From the NCBI GenBank assembly GCA_905221605.1, contig CAJNDS010002832.1:116001-180000 (forward strand): a stretch of 64,000 nt of DNA. The letters run 5' to 3'. The notes beneath the pieces are model-generated. The model was not told where the DNA came from. It did not search any database and saw only the letters and a list, made by a program, of their open reading frames with translations. Made by a program: the position numbers and the translations under genes. Source of the DNA: Symbiodinium natans (Eukaryota; Sar; Dinophyceae; Suessiales; Symbiodiniaceae). This document shows, piece by piece, positions 1-10,000 of this stretch. Within the stretch, counting starts at the first letter, position 1; every line of letters begins with the position of its first letter.

Positions 1-1113
1 AGCTCGCGACGTACCAGGGCGGCTACCAGGTGCCGGGGCAAGGTTCCGAAGCGTCGTAGAATCTCACCAAAAACACCGGGGCAGATCCTTTATAAACTTC
101 CTTCAAGCTTCTGGAAGACCTTGTTTTGAAATCAGGTCCCACGGGCTTGAGCTGCAACACCTGGAGAACACTCAAGGGCCTGAGCATGAACTGTATCTTC
201 CTCTCTGAGGCGATCCCGAACCCAAGGTTGAGTCCATCAGCCTTCCCGGCGCCACAGACATGGTACACGCTCAAAGGCCAAAAAAGGTGCCCGAAGGGTC
301 CGATCGAGGAAGCTAGGGGCATGATAAGTTCAACGATAAGCCTGTTGAGAAGTATTTGGTATCGTTAGCAGGAAACGGAAGAATGCTGTCAAGTGCTCAT
401 CGTCATCCGGGGCGCAGCCGAACCCAACTGAAGAATGGCGTAACCAACGTGAGCGATGCACCTCAATTCTTCAGCATGGCTCCACACCCTGAAGATGTGT
501 CAGATGGCCTTTTACTACTGTAACCCGTCCTGCCAGCATTTCTCGCGGAAGGAGGACTCTTTCCCCGAAGGTCTGCAACCTTTGCTGTGCCACTCGAACC
601 CCTATAAACCAGATATTCAGATTGGATTTGCGTGTGTTCGTGCAGGCTGTGTTGCCAAGAAAATTTCGTGGACAGAGGATACCTGCCGAACCCCGAACCC
701 GAACCTCTTTGTCGTGGACAGAGGGCCAGAGGGCACCTGCCGAACTGTGCAGCTTTTCGGGGGAGCGAGTTTGTGCAAACTTTGAGTATCACTCAAGTCG
801 GGGTTAGGGTGTCTGAGCACCAGCCCCAACAGCTGATGCAGCTTGTTCTCTTACAAAATTGCCCCCCGGAGAGCAGAATAGGCACATGCCTAACCAGAAC
901 CGCCCCAAAACCCGAAACAACCGCTAGCTGCTAAGCCCTTACACTTTAAGTCTGCTGAGAAGAAGCCAGATACGACCCTCTAAGCTCTAAACCCTAAACC
1001 CAGATAAGACCCCCCTAAACTCTCAACCAGCAGGAGCTTTGCAGACCATCCGAGCAGATGTTGCCGGCCGTGCCCACCGCCGTCTCGAAGCTGCGGGCCG
1101 GCTTTGGGAATGA
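1..1113. other. Non-coding stretch with a small diverged duplication
   Basis: No reading frame here resembles a known protein. A segment starting with cgtggacagag occurs near 668 and again near 714, both followed by a version of acctgccgaac, so this is a short diverged tandem duplication. The many short overlapping open frames look like chance in GC-balanced DNA. Confidence 0.5.
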
Positions 1114-1266
1114 ATAAAGGGGGTTTAGGGTTTGGGGTTTTGGTTTAGGGTTTAGGGTTTATGGCTTAGGCTTTAGGGTTTAGGGTTCAGGGTTCAGGGT
1201 TTAGGGCTTCAGGGTTTAGGGTTTCGGGTTTGGGGTTTAGGGGTTTAGGGGTTTAGGGTTTAGGGT
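1114..1266 (+). repeat. Interstitial telomere-like TTTAGGG array, degenerate
   Basis: About twenty imperfect copies of gggttta with variants such as gggtttc, gggcttca and ggggttt. TTTAGGG is the plant-type telomere repeat also used by dinoflagellates. Here it is internal and degenerate, so it is not a chromosome end. Confidence 0.85.
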
Positions 1267-2870
1267 GGGGAGGGGCGTGGTAGGGATTCGGGTTTGGGGT
1301 TCTCATGTTCCCTCATGATATTGCCACAGAAAGGCGCAAATTCCTTTGAAGGGTCCTTACGGAACCTGCTTGCTCCGGAGGGGAAGGGTCCATGGACGGG
1401 CAAGGGTGGCACGTATGCATCCCCACGCTTCCGAGCCTCCCGAGCGTTTCCCGCCGGCCCTTCCCTTTGTGTCACGCAAACCTCAATGAAGTTTTTGGCC
1501 CTCAGCCCACAATCCGCGCCGCAAATTGGGATTTAGTTCTTGGCTCCCACTTACACCAGCCACTGTTGATGAACCAAATTGTCTCATGATCTCACATTTG
1601 GTGGCAGCCTATGGAACAGAGCGCTTCAATTGGCACACCGCACCGGTCAAACATAAGTGCAGCAAGGGGAACAGTAGGGTCATGAAGCGGCTGCCTGGCC
1701 CACCAGGCCTACCTTTGGGATTCAGGGAAGGAGTCGTTGCGGCTGGGTCTTCGTCATGTCCGGATGCAGCATCCATGCTCGGTCTTCGCGATGAGCACCT
1801 CTCGTGAGTTCTATGTCATGCGTTGTGCAGCCTTCCGCCATTTAGCTTTCGAAGTCTTTGAGGCCTTTTCGCATATGCACTCGCTGATATCGCTACGGCT
1901 GACTGAAGAACTTTGCTTGAGTTTGCCATGTGTTGCTCAATAGTCAACAGTTCCAGGAACACTTGTGTGTGAACTCAGTGTGTTGGCATGCCTGTCTGGT
2001 GGCTGTGCCCGGCAGGTCCCTCCAAGCCTGGATGCAAGAAGGGGCTTCTTTTGGGTCTAAGCTTTTGGGCTGATGAGCCTCATGGGGTGATCCAGCCGGC
2101 CAACGTCCAATACTCCAACAGTACGGCCCGTCAGAAGGTACGTTGGGTTTGACTTAAACTGGGTTTATTTGGGCAAGAGAAGATGAAACAAAACTCCCCG
2201 CCGGCTCCAAAAAAACAAGTCAACATAAACAGGACAAAAAAGCCCTAAAAACCCTACACCCCACACCCTACACCCTAACCCCTCAACCCTAAAAGAAAAA
2301 CCTTACACCCCAAACTCTACTAAGAAACTCCTTCCGCAAGGCGCCCCCGGAGGCGACGGTGGCAGGTGTCGTGGCAGCGCTCCCAGCTCCCTTCCAGACT
2401 TCCCAGCTGCCTTCTGGGGGGCAGGGGGGGAGCATAGGAGCATAGGGCAGTTTAGGGTTTGGGGTTTGGGGTTTAGGGACAGAGCATAGGGGTTCTGGGA
2501 GGTTCTGGGGCTTAAGGAAGGTTATGGGGTATGGCTTCCCGGGCCGATTCGGGAGTATGACTTTCCCCGGCCGACTTCTCAAGCCGGGATGCAAAAAAAA
2601 GGGGAGGAGGGTTGGGGCTTCGGGGGGTTGCGATTTTTTTAAAGGTTTTTTGTCTTTTTGGGGTATCTGTTGTCTTTCAAGTTAAGGCTTTGTGACTTCT
2701 TTTGTTGCAAAGATCTTAGCCTAAACTTAAACTCAAAACCACCTTTCAGTGTTGAGCCACAGTCTGTGCCAGTCGAGGCGTGCTGAGGCCTAGACCCAAT
2801 CATTCCCTGTTGGTCTTGGTTAGAATACGCTGCTCTCGTAGGGCTGCAGTGTGGAGCCGTCTGTTCTTCG
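1267..2870. other. Non-coding stretch, no gene supported
   Basis: Short open frames in several phases and no recognisable protein. The interval 2250-2300 carries CCCTAAA-type units in the opposite orientation, and 2455-2480 carries a few TTTAGGG-like units. Nothing else stands out. Confidence 0.4.
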
Positions 2871-2875
2871 TGCGG

Positions 2876-2960
2876 TGGGTTTAGGGTTTAGGGTTTAGGG
2901 TTGACAATTTATAATTTATAGGGTTTAGGGTTTAAAGTTTGGGGTTTAGAGTTTAGGGTT
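2876..2960 (+). repeat. Short TTTAGGG tract
   Basis: Four to five gggttta units, an AT-rich break (acaatttataatttata), then more degenerate units. It lies just upstream of the first exons of the Cys-rich/protease region. Confidence 0.7.
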
Positions 2961-3193
2961 GGTTTCTTGTTTTTGGGAGCTGCAAACCCTTGCCGGTTTT
3001 TCGGCTCGAGGCGCCATTAGCTGAGATTCCTTCACAGCCCTCCCTGTTTGTGCCCGGAAAGCAAACAGGATGAAGTTCTTCAAGGCTGGCGCAAGAAAAA
3101 TAGTTAAGGCAAGCCCCCCAAAAAGTTCAGATTTCCGGTCGGGCCAAATTGTCAAGTTGTCAACCAAACTTCGCTCGGTGCCAGGCCGTGGCA

Positions 3194-3721
3194 ATGGCGG
3201 GCCTCGGGTTTGCCGCAGCTCAAGACGACGCGTGCCACTCGGCGCACACCGCCAAGGCGGACTGCGCAGCGGATGCCAAGTGCCCCTTGGCTTCCGCAAG
3301 TTCTTTAGCTTACGGTCTACCACGGGCCACAGGCTCGCTACACCCATTGCTTCTCTGCCTCTGAATTGGTCTGGAGGCACCTGGTGCGAGGCGTCTGCCG
3401 TGCCCAGCGCCTGTTACACCAAGGACAAGTCTTTTTTCTGTGGTCGTTCCGGGGTTGGGGTTGTGGACAGCGAGAAGGTTGAGGGATGGACTACCGGGAC
3501 TAGCGATGGACTCGATAGGGCCCAAGGGTTTTTCTGGCAGACTCGTGTCCTGCACAGACCGAAGCTTCATCCTCGACAGTGCTCAGGAGGACGCCAAGAA
3601 GCTCCCACCGGCCGTGTTCACCTGCGCGACAAAGACAAAGGCGCGCCGATCCGAGCTGCTCCCCCGCGCGGAGGCGACTTCGGGCTTTGACTCACTCGAT
3701 CTTGTCATCTTGTCCGAATAA
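3194..3721 (+). CDS. Small secreted-type Cys-rich module, split by two introns
   Basis: Not a family I can name. Three short coding pieces join in phase. Exon 1 starts at ATG 3194 (in-frame ATG 3149 also possible) and reads a short hydrophobic leader, MAGLGFAAAQ, then DDACHSAHTAKADCAADAK and a Cys. It ends at 3281 before a GC donor. Exon 2 is about 3377-3423 and gives TWCEASAVPSACYTK. Exon 3 starts at 3587 after ctcag and gives EDAKKLPPAVFTCATK, with a stop at 3719-3721. Joined, this is one compact module with six cysteines (C-x10-C-x5-C-x2-C-x8-C-x15-C). Intron 1 is GC-AG; intron 2 would start with GA. The protease below starts 20 bases after the stop, so these exons may instead be its 5' part if exon 3 has a donor before the stop. 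Basis: splice phases seen; secretion and the joined model inferred. Confidence 0.5.
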
Positions 3722-3740
3722 ACATCGAAATATATGAGGC

Positions 3741-4863
3741 ATGTGGGTAGCTCAGAGCGGTCGGTGGGGCGTGTGCCAGGTGGAGAAGCTGGGCGTGGTC
3801 TGGCGCGGGAACGCTTCCAGCCAGAGCTCGCACGAGCTGCTGGAGGCTGCAGAGTTGCCCTCGGACTTCAGCTGGTGCAACAAGGATGGCAAGAGCTACT
3901 GCACCATGTCCCGCAACCAGCACATCCCGCAGTACTGCGGCTCCTGCTGGGCCCACGGCGCCATCTCGGCGCTGGGCGACCGCATCAAGATCGCGCGCAA
4001 CGCCCAGGGCGTGGACATCAACCTCGCGGTGCAGCACCTGCTGAACTGCGGCGGCGTGGGCACCTGCAAGGGCGGCAGCGTCGACGGGCCCTACCAGTGG
4101 CTCATGGACATCTCCAAGAAGGGCACCGGCATCAGCTACGAGACGGCGAACCCCTACGTGGCCTGCACTTCCGACTCCGATGAGGGCTTCTGCAAGTACG
4201 TGGACACGTCCTGCAAGGCCTTGAACGTGGCCCGCACCTGCGGCAGCTTCTCCCAAGAGGGCGGGCCCTGCACGGGCCTCGGCGAGTTCCCCAACGCCAC
4301 GATCTCGGACTACGGATCCATCTCGGGGGCCGACGCCATGATGAAGGAGATCTTCCACCGTGGTCCCATCTCGTGCGGCGTGGACGCCAACCCCCTGCTG
4401 AACTACGAGTCTGGCATCATCAAGACCAAGGGCGAGGGCGTGGACCACGTGGTCTCCGTGGTGGGTTGGGGCACGGACCCCAAAGACGGAATGTTCTGGA
4501 TCGTCCGCAACTCGTGGGGCGAGTACTGGGGCGAGACGCTCGGGCATATACGCTCAGTCCTGTGTTTTTGTCGTTGTCATGTTCCACCAGTTCCACCCTC
4601 AACACCTCTCGTAATGTCTTCAAAGGATGGGCTACTTCCGCGTCGCGAAGGGCGCCCTGCTCCTGGAGGACCAGTGCTCCTGGGCGGTGCCTTCCAGCTT
4701 CACGGCCGCGGAGAAGAAGAACCAGGCTCGTTCCTCCCCGCAGATCCAGAGATGTGGCCCGATAGAGTGGGCGTGCAAGAATCCTTGAAGTGGTGCTGTT
4801 CAGGTGCATTGCCATGAGGGCGGCGACAACTGCAAGGCCAAGGCCGCGCAGATCGTCGTCTGA
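3741..4863 (+). CDS. Cathepsin X/Z-like cysteine protease (peptidase C1A), three exons
   Basis: Papain-fold protease; family members act as lysosomal or secreted carboxypeptidases. Exon 1 (3741-4537) holds HIPQYCGSCWAH: the HIPQY insertion is the cathepsin X mini-loop, and the nucleophile is Cys69. The catalytic His is in VDHVVSVVGWG (about residue 236) and the Asn in RNSWGEYWGE (about 257). The intron at 4538-4625 starts with GC; joining gives WGETMGYFRVAKG. Exon 2 is 4626-4725. The intron at 4726-4803 also starts with GC. Exon 3 (4804-4863) gives VHCHEGGDNCKAK and the stop TGA. All phases fit, giving 318 residues. The unspliced frame from 3741 runs on to 4817 with a false C-terminus. No clear signal peptide or propeptide is seen in this exon; they probably lie upstream. 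The ATG at 3741 may not be the true start, since gtgccag at 3774-3780 could be an acceptor. Confidence 0.85.
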
Positions 4864-5860
4864 GCCGGCGCAATACGACAAGCGCAAGATGCAGTAGATT
4901 ATCTAGTTATCTAGTATCCAGTACCATGCGTGTCTTTTCCAGCGGGCTGGATCCCCTGTCATAGTTTTGCACGGCTTCTTTTGGGAAGTGGTGCCAGACC
5001 AGAAAAGGACTTGGGCCCTGGCCCGGCTGTCTCCGGAGTTTCAATCCAGGTAGCCCGCGGCCAGGGGGCGGGGTGGGTGGCGCATGATTGGGCCCACCGG
5101 CACCCAGTCTGCAAGCGATGCAGTGCACGGAACTGACGCTTGCAGGCTTCCCGCAAAAGCAGAGAAAGCCTGGACCGAGTGCCATTATGGTCGGGTTTTG
5201 ATACCATTGATGCCCAGTTATACATATAGTACACAGATATATATATATATGATATGATATACGCATTTATTGTAGTATTTATTTACACATATTGTCTCCA
5301 TGTTATCTCCATGTTAGCTCCTACAAGCAAGTTGCCCCAATGCTGGCCTTTCCTGGCCTCCTCAGCTTGTCCCAGGCACCCTTAGCAGATTGAGCTCCTC
5401 AGCCCCGACCCGGAAGCTCGACCCGACCCGGAACCACCGATGAACCTCCATCTGTTGTATAAGGGGTATATAACCGTTTAAGGGCCCATACTAAGGGACC
5501 ATGTAGCTACACTAAGAGTTTTTAGGGTTTAGGGCCTGTAGGGTTTCAATAGAGTTTGAGTACCCTTGTTGAGTGATGTTTGTGCGAGCTCAGCCCTTCT
5601 AAGCTTATGCCTGATGCCTGCTCAGGAAGATGTTGAGATTGCGAACTTACGGTTGGCTCCCCGCAACTTTTGGCCCACGTACCTTCCTCTGGTTCGCTTG
5701 CGTTGTCAGATCTGGGAGTGTGTGGGGGGGGGCGGGGGGCGGGGGGTGAGGTGGGAGTGCTCCTCTGTGAAACACTTTGGCCAAGGCCCATGGCAGGGGG
5801 CCCAGTCCTAAAAGGGAATAATTTTCAGAACCGGGACGAGGCCATCGATGCGAACTCACA
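4864..5860. other. Non-coding stretch after the protease
   Basis: The 3' flank contains a short AT-dinucleotide run at about 5234-5262 (atatatatat, then gatatgatat) and a few TTTAGGG-like units near 5520-5540. A G-rich tract lies at about 5724-5748. No coding exon is supported. Confidence 0.5.
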
Positions 5861-7067
5861 AAAGGCCTACCCCTGTACCTTAGCCCTCGAGACCCTCAAG
5901 CCCCACTAAGCAACACTAACCCCTGTACCCTAAACTGGGATAGGGGTCAAAAAGATAAACAGAAACAAAGAGTATCAACAAAAACAGCAAGGGATCAATC
6001 AAAAGATGAACCCTAAACCCTAGATGAACTGCCTACGTTTAGACCCCAATATCGCAGTCATGAGGCCATGCGTCGGATCCCAGCAGCCAAGCACTCTTCC
6101 AGCGCAAGTTGGTTGAAAATGAACAGCTGCGTCGGGGTTTTCAGGAGGTTTTCTGGGGTTAGGCTTGAGTCTAAGTTTGGGGCCTTGATGAAACTTCTCT
6201 ATGAATCATAGAGGAACTTCAGGCTTCCGTGAAGATAAGAGAGGGCCTTGAGGGTTTCTGGGCTTAAGGCCTCTTGGGCTCCATGTTCGAGGCAAGGGCT
6301 CCAGGACGTACCATTACTCAGTGGATCAACCCTGAAGTTACGTACCCAACACGAAGCTGAACATGACTGACATGCATCAAGGGATTGCATGAACTAGGGG
6401 ATCCCCCGTGGACCAGCAAGATGTATGTCTCGCGAGCTTAGCACCTCATGCATGGGATTTGGAGCTAAGGGTGCCATGAGTTTCGGGTGCTTTCGCGTGT
6501 AGAGGCAGTGCAGCTTTGTCACCAAGTTTTGAACAGTGTGGCGTAGCACCCCACTATGGTTGAGGCCTTGGGCCCTTTATAGGTGGCTGCAGAAGTCAAG
6601 AGCAACAGTAAACAGCACCTTCAAACGACGCTTGGCTGGGCGAAGTGGCAGTCATCCAGGCCACTGTGCGTTTTATGCGATGTCCTTGAAGCCTGCCCTT
6701 CTCGAGAGAACCCCTAAAAAGATGGGAGTTGCAGTATGGTACAGCATGGACATGTCCTCCACGAGTCCCCAACTTGCAGGTTTTGAATCGCTGTTTTGTC
6801 GAGGTGGGGGGCTTCTCAAGGAGGATCCACCAGTGACGAAAGGGCTGCGCAAGGATTTTGTGAGATCCCCTTTGTAGAACGAATGGGAAAGATCGGAAGG
6901 CATGGGGTCGTATGCGCACGCCAGACATATCCTGTCTCAGCATTGATATTGCGGATCATCGCCAGGTTTTGTGGCTCTATTCCAGTTTTTGTCCACACGC
7001 CATGGGAAATGAGCTGTGCGCACATCCGACCACTGAAGTGTCATGGGTGCACCAGATCTTCTTCCCA

Positions 7068-10000
7068 ATGTACCTGGTGAAGGTGTCGGATTTGCTGCAG
7101 ATGAGCGGCAGACCCAGATCCCACGGCTTCCTGTTGCAGGAGAACCTCTTGCACGTGTGGGAGCCAGGCATGTCCGTGATCTTCATAACCCTAAACCCCA
7201 AAACCCTAAACCCTAAACCCTAAACCCTAAACCCTGATGTTCGTTTGAAAAAACAATATCTCGGAGGGCCTCTGGTGCATTTGTTATTTCCTGGGGGTGG
7301 GGAGGGGGGGTGGGGAGAAGGTAGTACTTGTGGGGTTTGCTTCTGCGCGCTGCTGCTTTAGAATTCCTGAGGCAGCACGAGCTCCAAAAGTCCAAGTCCA
7401 AATACATATATCGAACCCTAAACACCATGCCGAGCCGAAACCGTAAACCCGCACACAAACCCAATACCTCAACCTCCGACCAAGCCTAAGACCCTAAAAC
7501 GCTAAGTTCCAAACCCATAATCTCAATGCCTGAACCCTGACCCGCTAAAACCCCAAATGCAAACCTGTAGATCCTCCATCGAGCCTCCTCACACCTATAT
7601 GCGTGAATTGATGATGCTGTTAGCGGTCTTCGCGGTGTGGCCAGGAGACCCCAGCGCTAGTAGCAGGATGTAATTAGCGGGTCGGGCGCGAGTGGGGGTA
7701 GGGGTGGCATGTGGGCGGGGAGGGGGGGGGGGGGGTTGCGGCTAAGGGTGAAGGCTTAGAGCGAACTTGGTATACCAAAACATGTACTATTCTACGAGTA
7801 TACAAGAGTACACTTTTGCATGCCATACTATCTAATACTCTTGCGGAGTTTGTTATTGCTTCAAGCTTGAAGCAGGTTAAAGTTTCAGTATGTTTCCAGA
7901 CTTTGTGACTTTCCATGGCATCAAGGAAAATGCAAACAAGAGCTGCCGCAGGGGGAGCCTAGAAGGTAGGAGTTTCAGGGATAAGGTTTTGAGATTTCGG
8001 AGCTCGCAATGAGTTCACAAAGATTCTAGCCTGTTGGAAAGGCTTAATTTTAGGTCCAAGGTCCCGGGGGTCCAGGGTTTGCCAACAAGAATCTTTGGTT
8101 GGGGCTTTCGATGCTTTGGGTTGTTTAGGGAACAACCAACCCCAAAACATGCACAAGCTCGACGTCTAAAGCCGAAATCAGCCTTGGCCTCAAAGAAGCT
8201 TCAAAAAGTGTTTACCAATTCGTAGTCCCCTTCCCCCCCTCCCCCCCTTCCGGCCCCCTAAACCCCAATTCACTCTCTTCCCAGACAGCATCAAGAGTCA
8301 CGTCTGGGAAATGGGGGCCCGGCGTATGTCTTCAACACTCTCTGTCGAGATGAGTTAGGGTTTTTCAAGCCTTGGCAAGAGTGATTTCTGGGTTTAGGTT
8401 GATTTTTGAAGGAGTAGGGTTTGGTCAGTGGAACGAGGGCTTTGATTGGGGTGCGTCTTGGGTGCGTTTTGGAATTTCTTGGAGGATTTAGAGTTGTTGT
8501 TGCAATTTAACAGGCACTTCTTACTCGTGCGCCTCAGATCATAAGCGCCAAATCTTGAACGCCAAACCAGAAGAATTTCGGGGCTCACGTCCACCTTGGC
8601 CCTTAACTGGTAGAAGCCTATAAGGCGAAACTTCGCGGGCTAAATGACCACGCGAATTGTCACATGGACTGCGTTCCAATCTGAAGCGCTGAGCGCAACG
8701 TGGCAATGTGACTGCCATCCTACGAAGGGGTCTAAGCGGTCCCCAATGACATATGAAGTTGTTCAAGCTGAGCACTTCTGCTGCAGCCTATTCCACGAAA
8801 TCAAACCGAAGAGGACCAGGCATGAAGACATGAAAAGTGAAATCAACTGCTCTCGACAAGCATGAGAATCACCAAGAGTTATGCATAACTCTTGGTGAAA
8901 TGGTCACGGTTAGCTCCAAGAGTTTTCACTTGCTAACTGTAATCATATGGGAAGTGAAAACAAGATGTCAAAACAAACATTTCACCCAGAGTTATGCATA
9001 ACTCTTGGTGATTCTGCCTGTCTGTGTTTTTTCGGGGCGCCTCCCTACGGGAACGCAGCCCATCTAGACCCTTTGCAATCATGTCTGGGGATGGACATGT
9101 GACACTTCGCGCGGTCATTTAGCCTGCGAAGCTTCGCCTTATATACGCTTCTAACTACCAGTTAAGGGCCAAGGTGGACGTGACCCCCGAAATTCTCCTG
9201 GTTTGGCGTTCAAGATTGGGCGCTTATGATCTGAGGCGCGCGAGTAAGAAGTGCCTGTTAAATTAAATGCTCCAAGAAGTTCCAAAACGCACCCAAGACG
9301 CACCCCAATCAAAAACCTTGTTCCTCGGCCCAAACCCTTATTCCTTCAAGAATCAACCTAAACCCAGAAATCGCTCTTGCCAAGGGTTGAAAACTCTGAC
9401 TCATCTCGACGGAGAGTGTTGAAGACAAACGCCGGGCACCATTTTGCAGACGTGAGTCTTGGTACTGTCTGGGAAGAGTGAATTGGGGTTTAGGGCTGGG
9501 GGTGCGGAAGGGGGGAGGGGGGAGGGGACTACGAATTGGTAAACACTCTTTGAATCTTCTTTGAGGCTAAGGCTGATTTCGGTTTTAGACGTCGAACTTG
9601 TGGATGTTTTGAGGTTGGTTGTTCCCTAAACAACCCAAAGCATCGAAAGCCCCAACCAAAGATCCTTGTTGGCAAACCCTGGACCCCCGGGACCTTGGAC
9701 CTAAAATTAAGCCTTTCCAACAGGCTAGAATCTTTGTGAACTCATTGCGAGCCCCGAAATCTCAAAACCTTATCCCTGAAACTCCTACCTTCTAGGCTCC
9801 CCCTGCGGCAGCTCTTGCTTGCATTCTCCTTGATGCCATGGAAAGTCACAAAGTCTGGAAACATACTGAAACTTTAACCTGCTTCAAGCTTGAAGCAATA
9901 AGAAACTCCGCAAGAGTATTAGATAGTATGGCATGCAAACTTACTCTTGTATTCTCGTAGAATAGTATATGTTTTGGTATACTAAGTTCGCTCTAAGCCT

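Noticed and set aside
1114-1266. True chromosome end
   Set aside because: The TTTAGGG units are degenerate, short and surrounded by ordinary sequence; many similar tracts occur through the window.
3705-4547. 280-residue opposite-strand frame opposite the protease
   Set aside because: Shadow of the GC-rich third codon positions of the cathepsin exon; Ala/Val/His-rich with no domain.
6536-6877. 113-residue frame MWRSTPLWLRPWALYRWLQK, also at 17144 in unit B
   Set aside because: The two copies diverge by frame-breaking indels and end differently, so the frame is not conserved.
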